Assembly: GCF_040253635.1 (NCBI RefSeq)
Contig: NZ_JBEJGX010000003.1
Location: 7,465,501 to 7,529,500 of the forward strand
Source: Streptomyces sp. Edi2
GTDB taxonomy: Bacteria; Actinomycetota; Actinomycetes; Streptomycetales; Streptomycetaceae
DNA length: 64,000 bases
Direction of reading: 5' to 3'
In this document: piece by piece, positions 18,095 through 26,364 of the stretch
Numbering within the stretch: the stretch's first letter is position 1
Layout: the number at the start of each line of letters is the position of its first letter
The notes under the pieces: generated by a model
Seen by the model: the letters and a program-made list of their open reading frames with translations, nothing else
What the model was told of the DNA's origin: nothing
The model's database searches: none
Program-made: the position numbers and the translations under genes

Positions 18095-18455
18095 GGGTAC
18101 TCCTGGGCGCACCGGCAAGGGGGTCCTGCTGCCGATGGACAGTCACTCGCCCGCCTCGCCATCTCGTCGCCTCGTCTGGTCTCGTCATGTGGGCAAGTTT
18201 TCAGCGTAACTGAGGCCCTTTCATCTTCCGCTGAAGGCTGGAATGGGCCGGTATGTGCTGGTCAGCGGGCTGGTGGCGCGGCAGGGCGGGCCCCTCCTTG
18301 CCGGCGTGGTGACGCCACTCAACACACCGGCGGACAGAGGGGCCCTGTTGATTCCGTATCCGGGTTGGTTCCGTATCCGGCCGCGCCGGTGTGCGCTCGC
18401 GTCGCGCCGGCATGCCGAGCGCACCCATGCGTGGCGGAACGCCTGGCATGACCGA
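18095..18455. other. 361-base gap between membrane protein and SDR gene
   Basis: Holds the promoter of the minus-strand membrane protein. One inverted repeat is seen, TTCAGCG (18200-18206) / CGCTGAA (18229-18235). TTCCGTATCCGG occurs twice near 18353-18382. No gene. Confidence 0.4.
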
Positions 18456-19172
18456 TCACCAGGGCACGGGCATTCCGTCCCAGGAGAAGAAGCCGCCGGT
18501 GGGGCCGTCGTCCGGCAGCAGGGCCAGGTGGAGGGCGCCCTGCGCGGCCTCGGCGGGGTCGCCTCCGGCAGCGGCGGCCCGGGGGTTGAGATCGGTGGCC
18601 CGGATGCCGGGGGCGAGCGCGTTGACCTTGAAGCCGTCCTCGGTCAGCGTCTGGGCGTAGAGGACGGTGAGGGCGTTGAGGGCGGCCTTGGACGACCGGT
18701 AGGCGGCGGCGCCGCCGCTTCCCGGGGGGAATTGAGGGTTGGGGGTGGTGCTCCAGTTCAGCGAAGCGGTGCCACTGGAGATGTTGACGATGCGCGGCCG
18801 CGGGGACCGGCGCAGGGCGGGCAGGAAGGCATTGGTCACCGTCACCACGCCGAACACGTTGGTCTCGTAGGTCCGCCGGTACTCCTCGACGCCGGTGTCG
18901 GCCGGCGTCGCGAGTGACGGTGAGATGCCGGCGTTGTTGACCAGCACGTCCAGGCGGTTCACCTGAGCCGCGGCCTGTGCGATGCCGTCGGGATCTGTTA
19001 CGTCGAGGACCAGCAGGCGGGCCCCGGCGCCGATCTCCTCGACGGCCCGCTGCCCGCGATCGGGGTCGCGGGAGCCCACGTACACGGTGATGCCCTCTGC
19101 GGCGAGAAGCCGGGCGATATGCTTTCCGATGCCCTTGTTGGCACCGGTGACCAGAGCTGAGCGTTCGTTCAT
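18456..19172 (-). CDS. SDR-family NAD(P)-dependent oxidoreductase
   Basis: 238-aa cytosolic short-chain dehydrogenase. Seen: cofactor loop TGANKGIGKHIA near residues 9-20, NNAGIS, the catalytic Ser in NISSGTASL, and YRSSKAAL with the catalytic Tyr-x3-Lys. The order is that of classical SDRs such as carbonyl reductase-like proteins. ATG 19172 starts the canonical N-terminus; upstream in-frame codons run through the intergenic repeat array and are not coding. It is divergent from an XRE regulator, with the four-copy array between, suggesting that the regulator controls it. Substrate unknown. Confidence 0.9.
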   Translation of the reverse strand: MNERSALVTGANKGIGKHIARLLAAEGITVYVGSRDPDRGQRAVEEIGAGARLLVLDVTDPDGIAQAAAQVNRLDVLVNNAGISPSLATPADTGVEEYRRTYETNVFGVVTVTNAFLPALRRSPRPRIVNISSGTASLNWSTTPNPQFPPGSGGAAAYRSSKAALNALTVLYAQTLTEDGFKVNALAPGIRATDLNPRAAAAGGDPAEAAQGALHLALLPDDGPTGGFFSWDGMPVPW

Positions 19173-19215
19173 GGCCACCAGGTTTCCCTGGTCGTGGGAG
19201 CCCTGCCAGGGACAG

Positions 19216-19291
19216 CCTGTACCAGGCAGGGAGGACCTGTACCAGGCAGGTGGGGGACCTGCACCGGGCAGGGAGGCCTGTACCAGCGGCG
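19216..19291. repeat. four-copy operator-like array between SDR and XRE genes
   Basis: CCTGTACCAGGCAGG at 19216-19230 and 19236-19250, CCTGCACCGGGCAGG at 19258-19272, and a degenerate copy CCTGTACCAGCGGCG at 19277-19291. Periods are 20, 22 and 19 bases. It lies exactly in the divergent promoter region, so each copy may be a regulator site on the same helix face. Confidence 0.7.
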
Positions 19292-19303
19292 GGAGGAAGG
19301 GAC

Positions 19304-20119
19304 ATGGCGCGGCAGGAGTTGGCCCACTACCTGCGGGACCGCCGGGCGGCCCTGCGCCCGCACGAGTTCGGCCTGGCGGAGACCGGCACCGCCCGCCGTA
19401 CACCGGGTCTGCGCCGCGAAGAGGTGGCGGAGCTCGCGCACATGTCGGTCGACTACTACACGCGGCTGGAGCAGGCCCGGGGGCCGCGGCCCTCGGCCCG
19501 GATCCTGGACGCGCTGGCCCGCGCACTGCGGCTCACGCCGGCCGAGCGCAGCCACCTGTTCCGCCTGGCGGGATCGAGCGCGCCGCCCGGCGTCAGCGCC
19601 GTACGGCGGGTGCGCCCGCACGTGGCCCGGATGCTGGAGCGGCTGCCGGAGACCGGCGCCGTCGTCACTGACGCGGCGTACGACGTCATCGCCTGGAACC
19701 CCCTGGCCCGGGCACTGCTCCGCGCCGGCCCCGGAGGCGGGACGACGAACCTGGCCCGACGCCGCTTCCTGGGCCAGGAGCGGATGCCCGAGAGCGCCGG
19801 CACCGAGGAATTCGGGCACATCGTGGTGGCGCGGCTGCGCCGGGCCACGGACCGCTACCCGCATGACCCGCAGCTGGCCGCCCTGCTGGCCGAACTGCAC
19901 GCCGGCAGTGAGGAGTTCCGGCAGATCTGGCAGGAGCGCCCGGTCCACGCTCCCGGGCACCGCACCAAGACCCTGGACCATCCGGAGGCCGGTGCGCTGC
20001 GGTTGAACTGCGACGTCCTGCTCGTGCCGGAGGACGACCAGGAGGTCGTCCTGATGACGGCCGACCCCGGATCACCTGCCGCGCGGACCCTGCGCAGGAT
20101 GGCCGGGCAGGCGACCTGA
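19304..20119 (+). CDS. XRE-family regulator with MmyB-like domain
   Basis: 271-aa transcriptional regulator. N-terminal helix-turn-helix of the MmyB group (PGLRREEVAELAHMSVDYYTRLEQARGPRPS, about residues 32-62), then a ligand-binding PAS-like domain with the hallmark AAYDVIAWNPLARAL and the C-terminal DVLLVPEDDQEVVLMTADPGS. Homologues are thought to bind fatty acids or small hydrophobic ligands. ATG 19304 follows GGGAGGAAGG; the longer frame would start inside the repeat array. It is divergent from the SDR gene and is the intact relative of the broken gene at 16257-16996. Confidence 0.92.
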   Translation: MARQELAHYLRDRRAALRPHEFGLAETGTARRTPGLRREEVAELAHMSVDYYTRLEQARGPRPSARILDALARALRLTPAERSHLFRLAGSSAPPGVSAVRRVRPHVARMLERLPETGAVVTDAAYDVIAWNPLARALLRAGPGGGTTNLARRRFLGQERMPESAGTEEFGHIVVARLRRATDRYPHDPQLAALLAELHAGSEEFRQIWQERPVHAPGHRTKTLDHPEAGALRLNCDVLLVPEDDQEVVLMTADPGSPAARTLRRMAGQAT

Positions 20120-20281
20120 AGCGATGGCCACGCAGGCGACCTGAAGCGAAGGATGCGCACAGGTCTCGCCGGCTGTCGCAGAGCGCCGCAGCACCTACCT
20201 GTTCGCCGGGGTGTGTGCCCCTCTCGACGCCGAGGCTTTCCACGCCGCCTGTCCGCGCGGGCTCCAAGGCCCGGCGCAGCG

Positions 20282-20509
20282 TCACCGTGACTTGGCGACG
20301 ATCACCAAGAAGCTCATGAACGCCAACAGCACATGCGTCGCCACGACGTAGAGGAACACCCGCACATACACCCCGCGCGGTGGTTTGCCCTCCTTGTACG
20401 TCCGAGCGGCGGGTGCCGTCCCGGGCAGCGGATCCGACGGCGGCGGCTCTGACGGCAGCGGCTCCGACGGCGGCGGCACGGGTACGGCAGGAATGGTCTG
20501 ATCGGGCAC
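20282..20509 (-). CDS. DUF6126 small membrane protein
   Basis: 75-aa protein with a Pro/Ser-rich head and one C-terminal membrane helix (VRVFLYVVATHVLLAFMSFL) followed by a basic end. It matches the DUF6126 family, which in Streptomyces typically follows a cupin-type XRE regulator, as here. GTG 20509 gives a start 37 bases after the regulator stop with GGAAGGA upstream, so the two genes are probably one operon. Function unknown; a regulator-linked membrane accessory is the simplest reading. Confidence 0.75.
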   Translation of the reverse strand: MPDQTIPAVPVPPPSEPLPSEPPPSDPLPGTAPAARTYKEGKPPRGVYVRVFLYVVATHVLLAFMSFLVIVAKSR

Positions 20510-20546
20510 GATGCACGGTCCTTCCGTCAAGAACGGCGCCCAGGGC

Positions 20547-21173
20547 TCACAGCCCGCGGCGCCTCGCGTCGTCGCCGAGGCACCACTCGGCGGCCCCGCT
20601 CTGCAACAGCGTGTGGACGAACAACAGCTCGGTCCCGCCCGGGGAGGCGGCCGAAATGCGGTGTGGCGTGAGCGAGTCGAAGTGTGCGGAGTCACCCGGG
20701 TCCAGCACGTGCACCGCCGCGCCGAGCGTCAGCCGCAGCTGCCCTTCCAGGACGTACAGCCACTCCTCGCCCGGATGCACCCGCACCAGATCACCCTGCG
20801 TCCGCTGCGGCACACGGACCCGCAGCGCCTGCATCGCCCGCCCGGCTCCGCCCACGGTCCAATACGTCCAGCCGCCGACCTCCGACGGCTCCGTACGGTC
20901 CGCGCGCAGGACCGGGTCCCGCTCCGGCGCGGTCTCGCCGAGCAGGTCGGATACCGTGGTCCCGTAGGTGCGGGCCAGCGCCAGCAGCACCGGCAGCGAC
21001 GGCTGCCGCTGACGCGTCTCCAGCCGCGACAGGTGCGCGGGCGAGAGTCCCACCAGCCGGGCCGCGGTCTCCAGCGTGAGACCACTGCGTCTACGCAGGT
21101 CACGAAGGCGCGGCGCAACGGTGGACAAGTCCCCCGGCGGAGCGCCGACGGGCTCGTCGGGAAGGTCGGTCAT
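20547..21173 (-). CDS. XRE regulator with C-terminal cupin domain
   Basis: 208-aa cytosolic regulator of the PuuR/SutR architecture. Helix-turn-helix LRDLRRRSGLTLETAARLVGLSPAHLSRLE is near residues 22-51, and a cupin barrel lies at about 125-195 (HPGEEWLYVLEGQLRLTLG, LDPGDSAHFDSLTPHR). Such proteins sense small metabolites and often control transport or amine/amino-acid catabolism. ATG 21173 has AGGGGG upstream; 12 earlier in-frame codons are unlikely. The divergent amino-acid permease 335 bases away is a plausible target, and DUF6126 follows. Confidence 0.9.
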   Translation of the reverse strand: MTDLPDEPVGAPPGDLSTVAPRLRDLRRRSGLTLETAARLVGLSPAHLSRLETRQRQPSLPVLLALARTYGTTVSDLLGETAPERDPVLRADRTEPSEVGGWTYWTVGGAGRAMQALRVRVPQRTQGDLVRVHPGEEWLYVLEGQLRLTLGAAVHVLDPGDSAHFDSLTPHRISAASPGGTELLFVHTLLQSGAAEWCLGDDARRRGL

Positions 21174-21508
21174 ACCCCCTGGTATAGCGATCCTTCGCCC
21201 ACTGGGCAAAAGATTTGCCTCTCAGGCAAAAGCGCCGGCTCTGCTTCCGACCTGCTCCGACCTGCTCCGACCTGCTTTCGGCCTCCTGGCCGCCTCCCGT
21301 GCCCAACATCCGCACTCCCATGAGGTCCTGGGCGGATGTTGCCGTCCCCGGACCGGAATCACGGCCACCGGCCACTGTCTTTGCGTGATGACATCTTCAC
21401 CACAAGTGAAGGAACCGTCCGGATAGCGGGCGTTCACCTCATACGTGCACGCGCGTCTTCAAACTCGTCTGGCTCACCGCACGTCTCAACCAATGAACAG
21501 GCAAGACC
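21174..21508. promoter_or_regulatory. divergent regulatory region, XRE-cupin / amino-acid permease
   Basis: 335 bases without a gene. Seen: a 10-bp tandem repeat (CCTGCTCCGA, about four copies, 21241-21280); an inverted repeat CAACATCCGC (21304-21313) / GCGGATGTTG (21332-21341) with an 18-base loop; and CTTCAC-CACAA-GTGAAG (21395-21411), an operator-sized palindrome about 100 bases before the permease start. Confidence 0.55.
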
Positions 21509-22924
21509 ATGAGCCGGACCATCACCCCGCCGCCCCAGGGCTCCCCGCAGCCCGTACAGAACGGCGAGGCCGTACTGTCGCACGGCCTCAAGCAGCGCCA
21601 TCTGTCGATGATCGCGCTCGGCGGTGTCATCGGCGCGGGGCTCTTCGTCGGCTCCGGGGTCGGCATCGCCGCGGCCGGACCGGCCATCGTCCTCCTCTTC
21701 GCGGGGACCGGCGCGCTGGTCATGCTGATCATGCGGATGCTCGGCGAGATGTCCGCGGCCCGGCCCTCCACCGGCTCGTTCTCGGTGCATGCCGAGGCGG
21801 AACTCGGCTCCTGGGCAGGGGCTACCTCGGGCTGGATGTACTGGCTGATGCTCTGCGCCGGCGTGGCCGCCGAGGCCACCGCGGCGGGCACGATCATGCA
21901 CACCTGGGTGTCGTTCATCCCCGCCTGGGGCTGGGTGGCGATCTTCATGGTGTTCTTCTGCGCCAGCAACCTCACGGCGGTCAAGAACTTCGGCGAGTTC
22001 GAGTTCTGGTTCTCCGCCGTCAAGGTCACCGCGATCGTCGCCTTCCTGGTCCTGGGGGTGCTCGGCATTCTCGGGGTGTTCGGCAGTGCGCCCGGTACCA
22101 GCCATCTCACCGGCCACGGCGGCTTCTTCCCGACCGGTGCGGCCGGGCTCGCCGCCGGCCTGCTGACCACCATCTCCGGGTTCGCGGGTCTGGAGACCGT
22201 CACCATCGCGGCGGCGGAGTCCGATGACCCGAGCCGGAACGTGGCCCGTGCCGTCCGCACCGCCGTCTGGCGCATCGCCGTGTTCTACATCGGCTCGATG
22301 GCCGTGGTGGTCACCCTGGTGCCGTGGAACAACCCGAAGGTCGCCACGGACGGCCCGTACGTCACCGTGCTCGACCGGCTCGGTATCCCGGCGGCCGGCA
22401 CGATCATGCAGATCGTGGTGCTGGTGGCGCTGCTCTCCGCGATGAACGCCAACATCTACGGCTCGTCGCGCATGGCGTACTCCCTCGTCCACCGGGGCCA
22501 GGGGCCGCGTTTCCTGGCCAAGGTCACCAGGGGTGTGCCGGCCGCGGCGGTGCTGGCGTCCTGTGTGTTCGGCTTCGTGGCCGTGATCGCCGGGATCGTC
22601 TGGCCGACCACGGTGTTCGCCTGGCTGCTGAATATCGCCGGCTGCTCGGTGCTGGTCGTCTGGTCCATCGTCGGCCTCACCCAGCTGAAGATGCGCCGCC
22701 GCCTGGAGCGCGAGGCACCCGAACTGCTCTCGGTGCGGATGTGGGCCTTCCCCTACCTGACCTGGCTGGCTTTGGCCGCCATCCTGGGTGTCTTCGCCGT
22801 CATGGCCGCCAGTGCGGACGGGCGCCAGCAGCTCGCCGGCACGGCCGTCGTGGCCGCTGCGCTGGCGGGTGCGGGCCACTTCAAGCAGCGCCACGACGAC
22901 CGGCAGGCCGCCCTCGGCGCCTGA
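21509..22924 (+). CDS. APC-superfamily amino-acid permease
   Basis: 471-aa cytoplasmic-membrane proton-coupled amino-acid importer of the AAT family (GabP/ProY/AroP type), with about 12 helices. Seen: the first-helix consensus SMIALGGVIGAGLFVGSG near residues 33-50, GEMSAARPSTGSF after helix 2, and GFAGLETVTIAAAESDDPSRNV in helix 6 and its loop. The N-terminal 25 residues are disordered. No strong ribosome site is evident before ATG 21509 (only GGCAAGA). It is divergent from a cupin-type XRE regulator, the likely controller. The specific amino acid cannot be assigned. Confidence 0.9.
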   Translation: MSRTITPPPQGSPQPVQNGEAVLSHGLKQRHLSMIALGGVIGAGLFVGSGVGIAAAGPAIVLLFAGTGALVMLIMRMLGEMSAARPSTGSFSVHAEAELGSWAGATSGWMYWLMLCAGVAAEATAAGTIMHTWVSFIPAWGWVAIFMVFFCASNLTAVKNFGEFEFWFSAVKVTAIVAFLVLGVLGILGVFGSAPGTSHLTGHGGFFPTGAAGLAAGLLTTISGFAGLETVTIAAAESDDPSRNVARAVRTAVWRIAVFYIGSMAVVVTLVPWNNPKVATDGPYVTVLDRLGIPAAGTIMQIVVLVALLSAMNANIYGSSRMAYSLVHRGQGPRFLAKVTRGVPAAAVLASCVFGFVAVIAGIVWPTTVFAWLLNIAGCSVLVVWSIVGLTQLKMRRRLEREAPELLSVRMWAFPYLTWLALAAILGVFAVMAASADGRQQLAGTAVVAAALAGAGHFKQRHDDRQAALGA

Positions 22925-23340
22925 ACCGGGCACCCGGCGGGGGAGTTCGGGGCGTCCCTTAGGGGCGCCTCGGAAGCCGGGGCGGGGAGTTCGGAGCGTC
23001 GCCGAGGGGGCCTCCGGGTCCTGATGGGGCACCCCGGAGGGTCCTCATGGGGCACCCCGGAGGGTCCCCATGGGGCACCCATGGGGCCCCGAGTAGGGTG
23101 CCTCGGGCCCGGGTGGGGCGGCACCTCGGGGCGGCCCCGGATGGGGCACTGTCGAGTCCTCAGGTCCTCCTGCCCTCCGGTCCTCCTCCGAGTAGCGGAG
23201 GCGCCCCGCGCCAGAGGTGGGACGTGGGCGCAGTATGGGGAGAATTGGGGCAGTTGGTGGGCCTGGTGTTGTGAACTCCCGGAAAACTTCCGCCCGTTGG
23301 CATTGACAGGATCATGTCTACGCGCGTCATTCTGGATGGC
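22925..23340. repeat. GC-rich region with 23-bp tandem repeat
   Basis: 416 bases between the permease and the RNase gene. A 23-bp unit (GGTCCTSATGGGGCACCCCGG...) is repeated about 2.7 times at 23017-23085, with looser GGGGCACC copies to about 23150. The RNase promoter must be near 23280-23340, where TTGACA (23303-23308) is seen. The ATG at 23314 is in frame but upstream of the better start. Confidence 0.6.
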
Positions 23341-23790
23341 ATGAGAATCCCCCCACGGATTACCAAGTTCGGCGCCGTCGGCGCCCTCGCTTCGGCCCTT
23401 CTCATCGGCGGGACCGCGGTCGCCGCCACACCTGCCGTCGCCACGACCCACCCGGCCACCTCGTACGCCGCCACGGCGCATGTCGCGTCCGTCCACGTCA
23501 AGGACGTCGGCAAGACCTGCTACTCGAAGCTGCCCTCGCAGGCCCACGACACCCTCGATCTGATCGCCAAGGGCGGGCCCTACCCGTATCCCAAGGACGG
23601 GACGGTCTTCGACAACCGGGAGGGCATCCTGCCGTCCCAGAGCTCGGACTACTACCACGAGTTCACCGTTGTCACTCCCGGCTCGCCCGACCGCGGTGCG
23701 CGACGCATCGTGGCCGGCGAGAAGAAGGACGAGGACTACTACACCGCCGACCACTACAAGACGTTCGACCTCGTCGATCGCGGCTGCTGA
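23341..23790 (+). CDS. secreted guanyl-specific ribonuclease (RNase Sa type)
   Basis: 149-aa precursor of a small extracellular RNase cleaving after G. A Sec signal peptide covers about residues 1-28 and is followed by a short Ala/Thr-rich pro-region; the mature domain (~96 aa) begins near KDVGKTCYSKLP. It carries the fold's marks: FDNREGILPSQS, YYHEFTVVTPG with the general-base Glu, RGARRI with the substrate-phosphate Arg pair, and TADHYKTFDL with the catalytic His. The two Cys, one near each end of the mature domain, match the single disulfide of RNase Sa. No barstar-like inhibitor gene is next to it. Confidence 0.93.
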   Translation: MRIPPRITKFGAVGALASALLIGGTAVAATPAVATTHPATSYAATAHVASVHVKDVGKTCYSKLPSQAHDTLDLIAKGGPYPYPKDGTVFDNREGILPSQSSDYYHEFTVVTPGSPDRGARRIVAGEKKDEDYYTADHYKTFDLVDRGC

Positions 23791-24387
23791 CGGCCCGCGG
23801 CGGGTTGCTGTGCGGCCGGCTCGAGATGCCGTCGGGCTGAGCGGCTGCCCACACGAGGTGCCGCAGCGCAGCACGCCACAGCGGAGCTGACGAACAGCGA
23901 AGCAGCAGATCGCACGAAAAGCGAGACAGCGAAATAGCGACACAGCAGCACAGTGATACAGCGAAACAGTGGAAGAGCGAAGAGTGAGTGGCGGGCCCGG
24001 TCAGGGTCCGCCGCCTCCAACGCAACGGCGGCCGGGGTGTGTATGCACCTCGGCCGCCGTCGTGCTGTCCGCCGGTGCCGCGCGTCCATTCTGTGCGCCC
24101 CACGCCCAACGTCCCACGCCTCACGCCCTGCGCCCACGTCGTGCGCCCCCTCCCACCTCCCTCTTCTCCTCATTCTTGGCAGAAGGGGCGCACGGGGCGC
24201 ACCCCCGAGAGAGGATTGTCAGTGGTTCCCGGTAGCGTTTCGGCAGAAACGAGGAGTGGGCGGGCATCAGCGGAAAAAGACCATGTGGGGTCGGCTGCTG
24301 GGACGCGCCCCGGAAAGTGCCGTATCCACCGTGGGCCATGGTGAGCCGGCACCAGGCGTTGGAGACAAGGAAGGACGGCGAACTGCC
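23791..24387. other. 597-base gap without a gene
   Basis: An A-rich stretch with repeated ACAGCGA-like words lies at about 23890-23985. A hairpin with perfect 10-bp arms, ACGGCGGCCG (24025-24034) / CGGCCGCCGT (24051-24060), probably ends transcription. Long open frames here have poor codon bias. The aldolase promoter must lie in the last ~150 bases. Confidence 0.5.
24025..24060. terminator. hairpin between RNase and aldolase genes
   Basis: Perfect 10-bp inverted repeat ACGGCGGCCG / CGGCCGCCGT with a 16-base loop, within the long gap. Confidence 0.45.
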
Positions 24388-25056
24388 GTGTATCGCTGGG
24401 AGATCACCCGGGCCGCTCTGGCGCAGCGGGTTTTCGCCATCGTCCGGAGCAGAACGTACGACGAGGCGAGCGCCACGGCCGACACCCTGCTGTCGGCGGG
24501 CATCACCAGCCTGGAGATATCCCTCACCACGCCCTTCGCCCTGGAGGCGGTCACGACGCTCACCCGCGAGCTGGGCGACGACGCCATCATCGGCGCGGGC
24601 ACGGTCCTTGACGCGGTATCGGCCCGGATGGCGGTCGACGCGGGCGCCCGCTATCTCGTCTCGCCGAGCCTCGACGCCGAGGTCATCCGTACGGGCCACC
24701 GCTACGGCATCCCGGTCTTCCCCGGGGTGTCGACGCCGACTGAGATGGTCCGCGCGCTCGAACTCGGCGCGGACGCGGTCAAGCTGTTCCCCGCCTCGGG
24801 GTATGACCCGGCCTGGCTGGCGGAGGTCCGCTCCTCACTGCCGCAGGTGCCGGTGCTGCCGACGGGTGGGGTGACGGTCGACAACGCGCCGGAGTGGATC
24901 GCGGCGGGTGCGGTCGCCGTCGGCATGGGAACGGCACTCTCCGAGGGTGACCGTGAGACCGTCGCCAAGCGCGCCGCCGACCTTCTCAACCGCCTGGACG
25001 AAGCCGCCCCCGACCGCCCGGCCACCAGCGGCGCGGCGAACCTCTACGAGGACTGA
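24388..25056 (+). CDS. eda: KDPG/KHG-type aldolase
   Basis: 222-aa cytosolic class I aldolase splitting 2-keto-3-deoxy-6-phosphogluconate (or 4-hydroxy-2-oxoglutarate) to pyruvate and an aldehyde. Seen: AIVRS near residue 17, the catalytic Glu43 in LEISLTTP, GAGTV, and the Schiff-base Lys132 in AVKLFPAS, then PTGGV. GTG 24388 is chosen because it begins the family N-terminus; the longer frame upstream is not coding-like. No kinase or dehydratase gene of the pathway is adjacent, so the physiological substrate is open. Confidence 0.88.
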   Translation: MYRWEITRAALAQRVFAIVRSRTYDEASATADTLLSAGITSLEISLTTPFALEAVTTLTRELGDDAIIGAGTVLDAVSARMAVDAGARYLVSPSLDAEVIRTGHRYGIPVFPGVSTPTEMVRALELGADAVKLFPASGYDPAWLAEVRSSLPQVPVLPTGGVTVDNAPEWIAAGAVAVGMGTALSEGDRETVAKRAADLLNRLDEAAPDRPATSGAANLYED

Positions 25057-25425
25057 CGGCCCCTCGGCCCCGCTCTCGGACCGGCTTCTCGGGGCACCCG
25101 CACCGGTTGGCCGGTCCTCGGACCGGCCCCTACAGGTGCCCGCACCGCCCGTCCGGCCGCACAGCCCCTAAAGGCACCCGCGCTGGCCCCTACGGGCACG
25201 CGCACCAGCCGTCCGGCCCTCGCACCGGCCGGTCCGGCCCTCGCACCAACCTCTCCGGTCATCGCACCAGCCCGTCCGCCGTCCCGTCGGCAGCCCGGCC
25301 GGCCCGTCGGCCACCCGGCCATCCCGCCGACCGGTCAAGGGGTTCACCTGCACCGCGGGCTCTGCCACCCTGAGCGCTTCGATCACGCGATCACGCCGCC
25401 GTGTCCAGGAGTCCCAGGAGCCCTT
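25057..25425. other. 369-base repetitive GC-rich gap
   Basis: Composed of degenerate repeats of GCACC(A/G)GCCNGTCCGGCC, 25080-25320, low complexity. It contains no gene; the promoter of the next gene is probably within 25330-25415. Confidence 0.5.
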
Positions 25426-26253
25426 ATGAAGCGCGCCGCCACCCTCTCCGCCCTGGCTTGTCTGCTCGCCGTCACCACCGCCGCCCCGGCGGTCTCGGAT
25501 GCCCCGGCCGGCGGAGGGGGTGCCCCACTCGCCGCCGGCGCGAAGGCCTCGGCCCTCGACGCCATCCCCCGGCGCGGTGTGCTGCGGGTCTGCACCACCG
25601 GCGACTACCGGCCCTTCAGCCACCTCGACCCCAAGACCGGCACCTACAGCGGTGTGGACATCAAAATGGCCGGAGACCTCGCCAAGAGCCTTGACGCCAC
25701 GCCTCGTTACGTGGCCACGACCTGGGCCAAGCTCGTCGGCGACCTGTCGGCCGGCCGCTGTGACATCGCCATGGGCGGCGTCTCGGTCACCCTCCCGCGC
25801 GCTCGCTCCGTCTACTTCAGCGAGCCCACCCGCACCGATGGCAAGACGCCCCTCGTGCGCTGTGCGGACAAGGACAAGTACCAGACCCTGCAACAGATCG
25901 ACCGGCCCGGAACCAAGGTCATCGTCAACCCCGGTGGCACCAACGAGGAATTCGCCCGCGCCCATCTCCGGCGGGCCACCCTCACGGTCCACCCGGACAA
26001 CACCACGATCTTCGACGAGATCATCGCGGGCCGTGCGGACGTGATGATGACCGACGCGAGTGAGACTCGCTACCAGGCCAGGATCCACCCCGAACTCTGC
26101 TCGCTCCACCCGGACAAGCCCTTCTCCTTCTCCGAAAAGGCCTACGCCCTGCCCCGCGGCGACAACGAGTTCAAGGCGTACGTGGACCAGTGGGTACACC
26201 TGGCCACCCATGACGGGACCTACCGCAAGTACGAGGACGCCTGGATGAAGTGA
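25426..26253 (+). CDS. secreted cyclohexadienyl dehydratase-like (PheC) binding-protein fold
   Basis: 275-aa exported protein of the type 2 solute-binding fold. Signal peptide at about 1-23, with no proper lipobox. From residue 45 on it follows Pseudomonas PheC (secreted cyclohexadienyl dehydratase: prephenate to phenylpyruvate, arogenate to phenylalanine) almost motif by motif: RVCTTGDYRPFS, DIAMGGVSVTLPRA, DGKTPLVRC, NPGGTNEEFAR, VMMTDASETR, HPELCSLHP, KAYALPRGD, VDQWVHLA. Glu174 aligns with the PheC catalytic glutamate. Standard annotation would call it an amino-acid ABC binding protein, but no ABC genes are adjacent. AGGAG precedes ATG 25426. Confidence 0.8.
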   Translation: MKRAATLSALACLLAVTTAAPAVSDAPAGGGGAPLAAGAKASALDAIPRRGVLRVCTTGDYRPFSHLDPKTGTYSGVDIKMAGDLAKSLDATPRYVATTWAKLVGDLSAGRCDIAMGGVSVTLPRARSVYFSEPTRTDGKTPLVRCADKDKYQTLQQIDRPGTKVIVNPGGTNEEFARAHLRRATLTVHPDNTTIFDEIIAGRADVMMTDASETRYQARIHPELCSLHPDKPFSFSEKAYALPRGDNEFKAYVDQWVHLATHDGTYRKYEDAWMK

Positions 26254-26364
26254 GGCAGTGTGAAGCGATGACGTAGCGCGTCCGTGGGTGCGTGCCGTTT
26301 TGGAGAGCTGGCTCTAATATCGACCCGGTCTTCTTCGGAGGTTCGGCGAGAGGCGGTTGGCGAG

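Noticed and set aside
25426..26253. Amino-acid ABC transporter binding lipoprotein
   Set aside because: No lipobox at a sensible place, no neighbouring permease or ATPase, and closer motif agreement with PheC.
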